NCBI GenBank assembly: GCA_963798445.1
Contig: CAWCTH010000008.1
Coordinates: forward strand, 1 to 64,000
DNA: 64,000 nucleotides
Direction: 5' to 3'
Source of the DNA: DASXAI01 sp963798445
GTDB taxonomy: Bacteria > Actinomycetota > Acidimicrobiia > Acidimicrobiales > Ilumatobacteraceae
Shown here: positions 18,471-26,506 of the stretch, piece after piece
Numbering within the stretch: position 1 is the first letter of the stretch
How the letters are laid out: every line of letters starts with the position of its first letter
The notes under the pieces: model-generated
What the model was told of the DNA's origin: nothing
What the model saw: only the letters and a program-made list of their open reading frames with translations
Databases searched by the model: none
Made by a program: the position numbers and the translations under genes

Positions 18471-18479
18471 GCCACGGGC

Positions 18480-20384
18480 TCAGACGAGCTCGGCCGCCGG
18501 CGCCGTGAACTGCGCGTTGTAGAGGTTGTAGTAGAACCCGCCACGGGCCAGCAGTTCGGTGTGACTGCCCTGCTCCACGATTCGCCCAGCGTCCATGACC
18601 AGGATGATGTCGGCGTCGCGGATGGTGGAGAGCCGGTGGGCGATCACGAAGCTGGTGCGCTGTGAGCGCAGCGCGGCCATGGCTTCCTGGATCAACACCT
18701 CCGTCCGCGTGTCGACCGAGCTGGTGGCTTCGTCCAGGATGAGGATGGTGGGGTTGGCCAGGAACGCCCGGGCGATAGTCAGCAGCTGCTTCTCGCCCAC
18801 GCTGACATGGGTGTCGTCGTCGTTGAGGATCGTGTCGTACCCGTCGGGCAGCGAGTGCACGAACCGGTCCACGTACGTGGCCCGGGCCGCCTCCATGATC
18901 TGTTCGTCGGTGGCGTCGAGGTTGCCGAAGGCGATGTTGTCTCGGATGGAGCCGGTGAACAGCCAGGTGTCCTGCAGCACCATCCCGATGTTCGACCGCA
19001 GCTCGCGCCGGGCCATCTTGGAGATGTCGAGACCGTCGAGACGGATCTCACCCGAGTTGAGCTCGTAGAAGCGCATGATGAGGTTGACGAGGGTGGTCTT
19101 GCCCGCGCCTGTCGGTCCCACGATGGCGACGGTCTGGCCCGGTTCGGCCACGAGCGACAGGTCCTGGATAAGCGGGATGTTGGGGTCGTAGGAGAACGAG
19201 ACGTGGTCGAACTCGACGCGACCGCGCGGAGCCGGATCGGTGAGGGCGTCGACCTCGTCGGGCTCTTGCTCGTCGGCGTCCAGCAGTTCGAACACCCGCT
19301 CGACGGACGCGATGCCGGACTGGAGCACGTTGGCCATGGAGGCGAGTTGCGTGAGCGGCTGGGTGAACTGGCGCGAGTATTGGATGAAGGCCTGCACGTC
19401 ACCGAGCGACAGGGCGCCCGATGACACCCGCAGACCGCCGATCACGGCGATGGCGACGAAGTTGAGGTTGCTCAGGAACGTCATCGCCGGCTGGATGGTG
19501 CCTGAGATGAACTGGGCGCTGAAGCTGGCCTCGTAGAGCTCTTCGTTCTTCTGCCGGAAGCGCTCCTCGACCTCGCGCTGGCGACCGAACGCCTTCACGA
19601 TGGTGTGGCCGGTGAAGGCCTCCTCTACCTGTGCGTTGAGCATGCCCGTGTGGCGCCACTGGGCCATGAACCGGCCACGGGAGCGGGCGGTGATGAGCTT
19701 CACCGCCAGCAACGACACCGGGATCGTGATGATGGCGACCAGGGCCAGCAGCGGCGAGATGATGATCATCATCACGAGCACGCCGACCAGTGTCAGCATG
19801 GACGTGAGCAACTGACTCAGCGTCTGCTGCAGGCTCTGGGCGACGTTGTCGATGTCGTTCGTGACCCGGCTCAACAGATCGCCACGAGGCTGGCGGTCGA
19901 TGTAGCTGAGCGGCAGCCGGTTGATCTTCTCCTCGACATCGGAGCGCAGGCGGTACATGGTGCGCTGCACCACCCCCGCCAGCGTGTACGACTGCAGGTA
20001 GGCAAGGACGCCGGAGCACACGTAGAGCGCGACGACCGTCAGCAGGATGCGCTCGAGCTCGCTGAAGTCGATGCCCGATGCGCCGTTCGCCCCGCTGACA
20101 CCGGCGACGATGACGTTGGTGGCGTTGCCCAAGATCTTCGGGCCGAGCACCGACAGGGTGACGCTGGTGACCGCCAGCACGACGACGCCGATGATGCGCA
20201 GGCGCTCCTCGCGCATGCGGTTGGCCAGCCGCCGGGTGGTGCCACCGAAGTCCATCGACTTCTCGGCGGGCATGCCGGCGGCGCTGAACCGGCCACCGGC
20301 CGGTCCGGTGCGTAGCTCGCCCGCGGGAGGCCGTACGACGCCGCCGTCGCCCTCGTCGATCGTGGGATCGGTGTCGGTGCTCAC
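18480..20384 (-). CDS. ABC exporter half-transporter B (consensus ATP site)
   Basis: 634 residues from GTG 20384, which overlaps the stop of the partner gene. Six-helix exporter domain (about 55-350; for example 'ITIPVSLLAVKLITARSRGR') followed by a nucleotide-binding domain: Walker A 'VGPTGAGKTTLVNL', Q-loop 'GMVLQDTWLFTGSIRDNIAF', Walker B with catalytic Glu 'ILILDEATSSVD' and switch His 'IAHRLSTIRDAD'. The signature motif is non-canonical, 'HVSVGEKQLLTIARAF', where LSGGQ is expected. Together with the partner's changes this matches the heterodimeric exporter pattern known from TM287/TM288. The substrate is unknown, probably a drug or lipid. Confidence 0.9.
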   Translation of the reverse strand: MSTDTDPTIDEGDGGVVRPPAGELRTGPAGGRFSAAGMPAEKSMDFGGTTRRLANRMREERLRIIGVVVLAVTSVTLSVLGPKILGNATNVIVAGVSGANGASGIDFSELERILLTVVALYVCSGVLAYLQSYTLAGVVQRTMYRLRSDVEEKINRLPLSYIDRQPRGDLLSRVTNDIDNVAQSLQQTLSQLLTSMLTLVGVLVMMIIISPLLALVAIITIPVSLLAVKLITARSRGRFMAQWRHTGMLNAQVEEAFTGHTIVKAFGRQREVEERFRQKNEELYEASFSAQFISGTIQPAMTFLSNLNFVAIAVIGGLRVSSGALSLGDVQAFIQYSRQFTQPLTQLASMANVLQSGIASVERVFELLDADEQEPDEVDALTDPAPRGRVEFDHVSFSYDPNIPLIQDLSLVAEPGQTVAIVGPTGAGKTTLVNLIMRFYELNSGEIRLDGLDISKMARRELRSNIGMVLQDTWLFTGSIRDNIAFGNLDATDEQIMEAARATYVDRFVHSLPDGYDTILNDDDTHVSVGEKQLLTIARAFLANPTILILDEATSSVDTRTEVLIQEAMAALRSQRTSFVIAHRLSTIRDADIILVMDAGRIVEQGSHTELLARGGFYYNLYNAQFTAPAAELV

Positions 20385-22114
20385 GCCGCGTCCTGCTGGG
20401 CGACCTGCGACTCGACGATCTCGATGTACGTGGGGCAGGTCTCCAGGAGCTCGTCGTGGGTGCCCAAACCCACGCACTGACCGTCTTCGAGGACCAGGAT
20501 CTGGTCGGCGCCGGAGATGGTGGACACGCGCTGGGCCACCACGACGACGGTGCTCTCACGCGTATGTGGCACGAGCGCGGCACGCAGCATCGCGTCCGTG
20601 CGCAGGTCGAGCGCGGAGAACGAGTCGTCGAACAGATAGATCTCCGGCCGCTTCACGAGCGCTCTCGCGATGGCGAGGCGCTGGCGCTGACCGCCCGACA
20701 CGTTGCTGCCCCCCTGGGCGATGCGGGCGTCGAGGCCACCGGGCATGGCGGCGACGAACGCCCTCGCCTGGGCCACCTCCAACGCCTCCCACAGGTCCTC
20801 GTCGGTGGCGTCGGGCTTGCCGTAGCGCAGGTTGCTGGCCACCGTGCCCGAGAAGAGGTAGGGCTTCTGGGGCACGAGGCCGATCCGGTTGAGCAACACG
20901 TCGGGATCCAGCTCGCGCACGTCGACTCCGTCGACGAGCACCGATCCCGAAGTCACGTCGAAGAGACGCGGCACAAGATTGACGAGCGTCGTCTTGCCGG
21001 CGCCGGTGCTCCCGATGATCGCCGTGGTCTTTCCGGCCAGTGAGGTGAACGAGATGTTCGACAGCACCGGCGCCTCGGCTCCGGGGTAGAGGAACCCGAC
21101 GTCGCGCAGCTCGAGGGAGCCGCGGGTGGCGACGCCGGTGACCGGCACGGGTGCGACCACGACCGACGAGGGCGTGTTCAGGACCTCCTGGATGCGCTCG
21201 GCGCAGACGGCCGCTCGAGGGACCAGGATCGCCATGAATGTCGCCATCATCACGGCGATCAGGATCTGCGTGAGGTAGCTCAGGAAGGCGATGAGCTGGC
21301 CGACGGTGAGTGACCCGCTGTCGATCCGGCTGGCGCCGAGCCACAGTGCGGCGGCGTTCGACAGGTTGAGGATGACGATGACCGTGGGGAACATGAATGC
21401 CATCAGCCGGCCGGCGCGCATCGACGTGTCGGTGAGGTCCTGGTTGCTGGCGCCGAAGCGCTTCGACTCCTCGGGCTCACGGATGAAGGCCCGCACCACG
21501 CGGATACCGGTGATCTGCTCTCGCAGTACCCGGTTCACGACGTCGATGCGCTCCTGCATGAGGCGGAATTGCGGGACCATGCGCGACACGACGATGCCCA
21601 CGCTGATGATGAGGGCGGGGATGCTGAGGAGCAGGAGGGCCGAGAGCCCGGCGTCCTCCCGTAGGGCCAGGACGACGCCGCCGATGGCGGTGATCGGCGC
21701 GGCGACCAGCAGCGTGCACGTCATCAACACGAGCATCTGCACCTGCTGGACGTCGTTGGTGATGCGGGTGATCAGTGACGGCGCGCCGAAGAGGTCGACC
21801 TCTTGCGTCGAGTAGTCGGTGACGCGGTGGAAGAGGCCGCTGCGCACGTCGCGGCCGAAGCCCATGGCGGCGCGGGAGCCGAAGTAGACGGCGCCGATGT
21901 TGAACCCGATCTGGAGGAAGGTGATCAGCAGCATGAGCGCGCCGATCGACCAGATGTAGGCGGTGTCACCGGTGGCGATGCCGTTGTCGATGAGCTTGGC
22001 GTTCAGGCTGGGCAGGTAGAGCGTGGCGACGGCCTGGACCAGTTGCAGCAGGACGACGGCGACGAGGACGCGCCGGTAGCGGCGAAGGTAGGTGCGCAGG
22101 AGGCGGATCAGCAC
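20381..22114 (-). CDS. ABC exporter half-transporter A (degenerate ATP site)
   Basis: 577 residues from GTG 22114 ('LIRLLRTYLRRYRR'); ATG 22132 is possible but would overlap the TetR gene more. Six helices in the first ~310 residues. Nucleotide-binding domain: Walker A 'IGSTGAGKTTLVNL', canonical signature 'NVSGGQRQRLAIARAL', Walker B 'IYLFDDSFSALD' with Asp in place of the catalytic Glu, and 'VVAQRVSTISGAD' with Gln in place of the switch His. These are the substitutions expected in the degenerate half of a heterodimeric exporter. The gene overlaps the TetR gene upstream and half-transporter B downstream, so all three form one operon. Confidence 0.9.
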   Translation of the reverse strand: MLIRLLRTYLRRYRRVLVAVVLLQLVQAVATLYLPSLNAKLIDNGIATGDTAYIWSIGALMLLITFLQIGFNIGAVYFGSRAAMGFGRDVRSGLFHRVTDYSTQEVDLFGAPSLITRITNDVQQVQMLVLMTCTLLVAAPITAIGGVVLALREDAGLSALLLLSIPALIISVGIVVSRMVPQFRLMQERIDVVNRVLREQITGIRVVRAFIREPEESKRFGASNQDLTDTSMRAGRLMAFMFPTVIVILNLSNAAALWLGASRIDSGSLTVGQLIAFLSYLTQILIAVMMATFMAILVPRAAVCAERIQEVLNTPSSVVVAPVPVTGVATRGSLELRDVGFLYPGAEAPVLSNISFTSLAGKTTAIIGSTGAGKTTLVNLVPRLFDVTSGSVLVDGVDVRELDPDVLLNRIGLVPQKPYLFSGTVASNLRYGKPDATDEDLWEALEVAQARAFVAAMPGGLDARIAQGGSNVSGGQRQRLAIARALVKRPEIYLFDDSFSALDLRTDAMLRAALVPHTRESTVVVVAQRVSTISGADQILVLEDGQCVGLGTHDELLETCPTYIEIVESQVAQQDAA

Positions 22115-22740
22115 GGTGCACCACCGGAGCACGGGTGCAGGCGTACGCCGTCCAGGAAGATGGACACGATCTCGGCCGGCGCCATGGGATCGCCAGTGAT
22201 CAGCGCCGGGTGGCTGAGGGCCAGCGTGATGCTGCGCAGCATGCGGCCGGCCTCGACCGGGTCCTGGCGGAGGCGGTGACGCTCGGGCTCCAGGAGGTCG
22301 GCCAGTCCGGTCAGCTCGGTCGTCCGGCGGCGCTGCTGCACGTCGGCCGTGTCGCGGACACCCACGGCCGAGACCAGCCGCCAGATGTCGCTCAGGCGGC
22401 GCTGCACGATGGCGACGGCGGCGGCCAGACGGTCCTCGAACGGCAGCGTCGGGTCGATGGCGGCGAGCGCCGCCTCGGTGGGCGCGGTGTCGAAGGCGGC
22501 CTCCACGGCGGCGTCGATCAGCGACTCCTTGTCCGGGAAGACACGGAAGATGGTCCCCTCGGCGATACCGGCGGCCTCGGCGATCTGGCGGGTGGTGATG
22601 TCGACGCCGTGGGCGTGCAGGAGAGGCACAACCGCGGCCACGATGGCGGCCCGTCGCTCACTCGGGGGCATGGGGGCAGCGCGGGGCGTGCGGGCGCCGG
22701 CGGCGGGCGGCGCGTGGGCGGCAGGGGTCGTGGGGGACAT
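22108..22740 (-). CDS. TetR/AcrR family repressor of the ABC exporter
   Basis: 210 residues. An Ala/Pro-rich leader (about 1-24) precedes a TetR_N helix-turn-helix: 'RRAAIVAAVVPLLHAHGVDI', 'TTRQIAEAAGIAEGTIFRVF' and 'PDKESLIDAAVEAAFDTAP'. The C-terminal ligand domain is unspecific. It is the first gene of a TetR-ABC-ABC operon. An 18-bp palindrome lies 18 bp upstream of its start, the expected place for an autoregulatory operator. A second start, at the Met before 'PPSERRAAI', is possible. Confidence 0.87.
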   Translation of the reverse strand: MSPTTPAAHAPPAAGARTPRAAPMPPSERRAAIVAAVVPLLHAHGVDITTRQIAEAAGIAEGTIFRVFPDKESLIDAAVEAAFDTAPTEAALAAIDPTLPFEDRLAAAVAIVQRRLSDIWRLVSAVGVRDTADVQQRRRTTELTGLADLLEPERHRLRQDPVEAGRMLRSITLALSHPALITGDPMAPAEIVSIFLDGVRLHPCSGGAPC

Positions 22741-22757
22741 CGGAGCCCCAGGCTATC

Positions 22758-22775
22758 TGAGTGAGAACTCACTCA
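22758..22775. promoter_or_regulatory. TetR operator palindrome
   Basis: The sequence tgagtgagaactcactca has perfect 8-bp arms (TGAGTGAG/CTCACTCA) around a 2-base centre. It ends 18 bp from the TetR start codon and is AT-richer than its surroundings. The geometry is typical of TetR-family operators; control of the exporter operon by the TetR protein is inferred. Confidence 0.75.
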
Positions 22776-22819
22776 CTCGACCGGCGTCCGATTTTGCGCG
22801 GCGACGGGGCCTGGTCGAA

Positions 22820-23044
22820 ACGCGCAGCCCGCGCGTCGGCCGCGCGAAGGAGCGCGCGAGCGGTGGGCTGCGCGCTCGGACGCGGCGTGGCGGGGGCGGG
22901 AGCGAGCCGCGGCCTGCTCGTGCCGGGACTCGCTGGGAAGGCGGTGGGAGGGCGTCGGGACCCGCTGGCAGGGCGGCCCGGCGAAACGCGCAGCCCGCGC
23001 GTTCGGCCGCGCCAGGAGCGCGCGAGCGCGCGGGCTGCGCGTTT
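22820..23044. repeat. GCGC-rich palindromes, two tandem copies
   Basis: Two hairpin-forming units occupy the gap between the exporter operon and the dioxygenase operon. The second unit is a perfect 18-bp inverted repeat ('aaacgcgcagcccgcgcg' at 22,984-23,001 and its complement at 23,027-23,044, 25-nt loop). The first, at about 22,820-22,877, is a less perfect version with the same 'gcgcagcccgcgcg' arm. No coding signal is seen here. They sit just past the end of the leftward aldolase gene and could terminate it. Confidence 0.65.
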
Positions 23045-23065
23045 GGGGGCCGCCCGCGTCCGGCG

Positions 23066-23803
23066 TCAGCTGAGCGTCGGCAGCTCGGCCACGAGGGAGC
23101 GCCAGTGGAGCTGGTCGTTGAAGGCGCTCCCGAGATCGGGCAGCTCCGCCTGGTCGCGCTCCGACACGTCGGGCGCCGTGACGCCCAGCGCCGCCAGCCG
23201 CACGGTGATGGCACACAGTTCGTTGAGATCCACGGCGGTCACGACGGCCTGCTCCACCGAGGCGCCGGCGACGGTGATGCCGTGGCCCCGCAAGATGCAC
23301 ACCCGGCGCTCGCCCATGGCGGCCAGCATCTCGTCGGCCAGCTCGGCCCGGCTGATGAGCACGGATCGCTCGTAGACGGGCACGCCGGCGGCGGCGAGGC
23401 GCATCGCCGGAATGTTGTAGGCGCCGAAGATGGGCCGCAGGGGCAAGCCGGCCAGGCCCGCCACCAGCACCTCGGGCGGGTGAGCGTGCACGACCGCCCC
23501 CACGTCCGGCCGGGTCTCCAGCACCCGGGTGTGGATGGGCAGCTCCTTGGGGACCTGCCAGCCGTCGTTGGCTTCCAGGTGGTTGCCGGCCAGGTCGACC
23601 AGGCGGATGTCCTCGGGCCGGGTGCGGGCTACCCCTTCCTCACTCGCACCCCGGCACCGCACCAGCAGCGAGCCGGGCCCGACGCGGGCCGAGACGTGCC
23701 CGAGCACGCCGTCGACGAGATGACGGGCGCCGAGGATGCGACAGCCGAGCGCCACCTTCTCCCGCAGGTCCCACAGCGGGTCAGCGGACACCGAGGCCGC
23801 CAT
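23066..23803 (-). CDS. Class II aldolase/adducin family protein
   Basis: 245 residues. Zinc-site and fold signatures: 'LVDGVLGHVSARVGPGSLLV', 'VGAVVHAHPPEVLVAGLAGL' (His-x-His), 'RRVCILRGHGITVAGASVEQ' (third His). Members cleave sugar phosphates or decarboxylate aromatic acids; the 3,4-dihydroxyphthalate decarboxylases of phthalate catabolism belong here. Placement as last gene of a dioxygenase-alpha, dioxygenase-beta, dehydrogenase operon makes an aromatic decarboxylase or related lyase more likely than a sugar aldolase; that is inference. The start ATG lies 23 bp inside the end of the dehydrogenase gene. Confidence 0.85.
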   Translation of the reverse strand: MAASVSADPLWDLREKVALGCRILGARHLVDGVLGHVSARVGPGSLLVRCRGASEEGVARTRPEDIRLVDLAGNHLEANDGWQVPKELPIHTRVLETRPDVGAVVHAHPPEVLVAGLAGLPLRPIFGAYNIPAMRLAAAGVPVYERSVLISRAELADEMLAAMGERRVCILRGHGITVAGASVEQAVVTAVDLNELCAITVRLAALGVTAPDVSERDQAELPDLGSAFNDQLHWRSLVAELPTLS

Positions 23804-24569
23804 CGGAGCGCAGGATCTCTCCGGTCATGCCACGCGACTGCTCAGACGCCAGGAACACGTAGCTGCCGGCGTGGTCGACGCCGGTCAGGGCGACGTGCAG
23901 GGGCGTGCGCTCCTCCAGCTGGGCTGCCCGTCCAGGCCGGTCGTCGAGGCGCTGGCCGTCGAGGCCGAGGCTGCGCAGGCCGCGCAAGTCGGTGCCCACG
24001 GTGCCGCCTGGCGCCACCCCGTTCACCCGGATCTCCGGCGCCAGCTCCCGGGCCAGCTGGGTCACGGCGCCCCGGAGGGCGAACTTGGAGCTGACGTACA
24101 GGGCGCCGCCCCGCCCGGCGTAGAAGCTGGAGCTGGACAGGGTGAAGATCACCGAGCCGCGTGTGCGCCGCAAGGCCGGCACTGCGGCGCGGGCGGTCAG
24201 GAGCGGGCTGCGGACGTTGAGGTCGAAGATCTCGCGGAAGGCGGCGTCGAAGCGGTCGTCGGCGATGTCGACCAGCGGGGTGTAGTGGTCGAACACCCCG
24301 ACGAAGGTGACGGCGGCGTCGACGCGGTCCCACTGCGACAGTGCCGCCGCCACCAGCTGCTCGTTGCCGGCGCTGGTCGTGGCGTCACCCGCCACGGCGA
24401 TCACGTCGTCGCCGAGGCCGTCGAGCTCGGCGCACTTGGCGGGATCGAGCTCCAGCACGGCAACGCGGGCGCCGGCGGCGAGGAAGGCGTCGACGGCGGC
24501 CCGACCGATGCCCGACCCGCCCCCCGTGCAGACGACGACCCGATCGGCGAGGGCCCCAGTGCTGGCCAC
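23781..24569 (-). CDS. SDR dehydrogenase, probable cis-dihydrodiol dehydrogenase
   Basis: 262 residues from GTG 24569, six bases from the beta-subunit stop. NAD-binding Rossmann fold 'VVVCTGGGSGIGRAAVDAFL' (TGxxxGIG), 'DVIAVAGDATTSAGNEQL', the catalytic Ser region 'GSVIFTLSSSSFYAGRGGAL' and the catalytic 'YVSSKFALRG' (YxxxK), followed by 'ELAPEIRVNGVAPGGTVGTD'. The 'GGALYVSSKFALRG' and 'NGVAPGGTVGTDLRG' segments resemble BphB/HcaB enzymes that rearomatise the cis-dihydrodiols made by ring-hydroxylating dioxygenases. The gene order supports that role. Confidence 0.87.
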   Translation of the reverse strand: MASTGALADRVVVCTGGGSGIGRAAVDAFLAAGARVAVLELDPAKCAELDGLGDDVIAVAGDATTSAGNEQLVAAALSQWDRVDAAVTFVGVFDHYTPLVDIADDRFDAAFREIFDLNVRSPLLTARAAVPALRRTRGSVIFTLSSSSFYAGRGGALYVSSKFALRGAVTQLARELAPEIRVNGVAPGGTVGTDLRGLRSLGLDGQRLDDRPGRAAQLEERTPLHVALTGVDHAGSYVFLASEQSRGMTGEILRSDGGLGVR

Positions 24570-24571
24570 GG

Positions 24572-25138
24572 TCAGAGGAACAGGGCCAGGTTCTGCGCGC
24601 GCAGCACCGCCTCGTCGATGACGATGTCGCGCGTCACCAGGTTCCAACCGCCCGGCACCGGCCGGAGGCGGTCGGTGCGCTCGGCCGACAGCAGGTCGGC
24701 GGTTCGGTCGTCACCACGGCTGCGGTAGAGCAAGAGGTAGCTCCGGGCCTCGAGCTCGTGGCTGCCGGAAATGGCCGCGACCCGCACGTTGCTGACGAAT
24801 CGTCGGGCCCTCGACGGCGGGTCTTCGGTCCAGGCGTGGTCGCCGCCGAGCCGCTCGACGCGCTTCTCCAACGAGTAGCGGTCCTCGTCGAAGTGGGCCA
24901 TCGCCCCAAGGGGGACGGCGCCGTTGGCGCGGGCGGTGGTCACGGTGACGGGCATCCGGTAGCGGACATCGTCGGCCAGCAGCGCCAGCCAGTCCTCGAA
25001 CCGTCGCTGATCGAGCAGCTCCGCCTCCCACACGAGCCACGTGGCGACGTCGTGGTGGGTCAGCAGGTCGACGCCAGGCGGCCGCACCGGTCCCGCCGCC
25101 ACGCCGTCGTCGGTCAGAGGGCTGCTACCGTCGGTCAC
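24572..25138 (-). CDS. Ring-hydroxylating dioxygenase small (beta) subunit
   Basis: 188 residues from GTG 25138, overlapping the alpha-subunit stop (GTGA). NTF2-like beta subunit signatures: 'VATWLVWEAELLDQRRFEDW', 'LALLADDVRYRMPVTVTT', 'AHFDEDRYSLEKRVERLGGD', 'RRFVSNVRVAAISG' and 'RRPVPG'-like tail 'VPGGWNLVTRDIVIDEAVL'. The beta subunit stabilises the alpha3beta3 oxygenase and has no metal. The tight overlap shows translational coupling with the alpha subunit. Confidence 0.9.
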   Translation of the reverse strand: MTDGSSPLTDDGVAAGPVRPPGVDLLTHHDVATWLVWEAELLDQRRFEDWLALLADDVRYRMPVTVTTARANGAVPLGAMAHFDEDRYSLEKRVERLGGDHAWTEDPPSRARRFVSNVRVAAISGSHELEARSYLLLYRSRGDDRTADLLSAERTDRLRPVPGGWNLVTRDIVIDEAVLRAQNLALFL

Positions 25139-26460
25139 GGCGCAACCTCCAGTGCCTCGGCCCAGAGCTGCAGCAGCTTGCGCTGGTTGTACTCGCCGTA
25201 GCCCACGTAGGCCTGCCCCGGCGCCGGCCACGATGCCGGCTTCGTGGCGGTGCCATCGCGCTCGGCCGCCATGCCCATCGTGGCGTCGAGGGTGACCGTC
25301 GACGCCAAGCGACCCCGGCTCATGTTGGTGATGGACGTCCAGTTCTCCACGTCGTCCTGCTCGAACATGCCCGACGTGCCGAAGCACATGACGTAGGCCT
25401 TGAACGAGTCCTCCTTGAACCAGTCGGGGGCGTGGCGATCGACGGCGAACCACGAGTAGCACTCGGTCTCGGTGGCGCTCACCGGTTGCCACAACCGGAT
25501 CGAGATGAACGGCACGACATCGTCGCCGGCGCGGATCTTGGGCCAGTTGTGCACGAAGCTGAGGTTCGGGAAGATCGTCGCGGCCGACACCATGAAGCCC
25601 GCTTCGCCGACCAGCGACTGCTGCGCCGGCGTCCACGTGCGGCCCATGCGCTGCACCATCTCGGGCGGGTACCCGACGTGGGCCAGCCCGCGCTCGAAGT
25701 CGCTGGGTGGGATCTTGTACGTCGTGCCACCCCCGCCACCGGCGAAGTAGAGCGCGCCTTCCTTGCGCTTGTTGGCCGACGGCTCCCGGAACAAGCCGAT
25801 GTCGACGACGCTGGCGTGGGTGTGGGGCGTGTGGTACGAATCGCCGGCGAAGTTCTCGGCGCCGATCTTCCAGTTGCACCCGACCCGCCATCGTTGCGGG
25901 CCGCGGAATTCCACGCCGCCGTCGCTCTGGTTGACGTAGAGGTCGAGGAAGAACCGGAAGTCGCCCAGGGCGTCCTCCAGCGGTACCGCCGCCGGGTCGA
26001 GGTTGGCGAACACGAGCCCGCGGTAGGAGCTGACGTGCGGCGGGCTCAGCAGCGGATGCGCGGCCTTGTCGAAGCCGGCGTCGCCGCCATAGGCCTCCTG
26101 GTGGAACGGGACACCGACCAGCTTGCCGTCGTTGCGATAGGTCCACGCGTGGTACGGGCAGCGGAAGTTGGAGGCGTTACCGGCCTCGGCCCGGCACACC
26201 TGCATGCCCTTGTGGCGACACATGTTCAGCAGGACCCGCACGGCCCCGCTGTGGTCGCGCGACACGATGAACGAGTCGTCGACGATGCGGCGCACGACGA
26301 AGTCGCCCGGACTCGGGATCTCCGACTCGTGTGCCAGAAATTGCCAGGTGCGCGAGAAGAGGCGCTCGCGTTCCAGTGCGAAGACCTGCGCGTCGCTGTA
26401 GATCGCCGCCGGGATCCGCCCGGCCCTCACGCTGGCCGTGATCTCCCCGATGTCCACCAT
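25135..26460 (-). CDS. Rieske ring-hydroxylating dioxygenase large (alpha) subunit
   Basis: 441 residues from ATG 26460. Rieske [2Fe-2S] ligands: C81-x-H83 in 'NMCRHKGMQVC' and C101-x2-H104 in 'FRCPYHAWTY'. Mononuclear iron site: 'ENFAGDSYHTPHTHASV' (about D207, H210, H215). The Trp-rich C-terminal domain is complete. The enzyme adds both atoms of O2 to an aromatic ring, giving a cis-dihydrodiol. Ferredoxin and reductase genes are not in the operon, so electrons must come from elsewhere. Substrate cannot be read from sequence; the downstream class II aldolase hints at a carboxylated aromatic. It diverges from the alpha-glucosidase gene. Confidence 0.92.
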   Translation of the reverse strand: MVDIGEITASVRAGRIPAAIYSDAQVFALERERLFSRTWQFLAHESEIPSPGDFVVRRIVDDSFIVSRDHSGAVRVLLNMCRHKGMQVCRAEAGNASNFRCPYHAWTYRNDGKLVGVPFHQEAYGGDAGFDKAAHPLLSPPHVSSYRGLVFANLDPAAVPLEDALGDFRFFLDLYVNQSDGGVEFRGPQRWRVGCNWKIGAENFAGDSYHTPHTHASVVDIGLFREPSANKRKEGALYFAGGGGGTTYKIPPSDFERGLAHVGYPPEMVQRMGRTWTPAQQSLVGEAGFMVSAATIFPNLSFVHNWPKIRAGDDVVPFISIRLWQPVSATETECYSWFAVDRHAPDWFKEDSFKAYVMCFGTSGMFEQDDVENWTSITNMSRGRLASTVTLDATMGMAAERDGTATKPASWPAPGQAYVGYGEYNQRKLLQLWAEALEVAP

Positions 26461-26506
26461 CCTCGTCCCCCAGAGTCGAGCTGCCCTCCAGGCTAGGGTG
26501 CCGCCC

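Noticed and set aside
22758..22775. Terminator between TetR gene and upstream operon
   Set aside because: The palindrome has only a 2-base centre and lies at the TetR promoter; an operator is more plausible.
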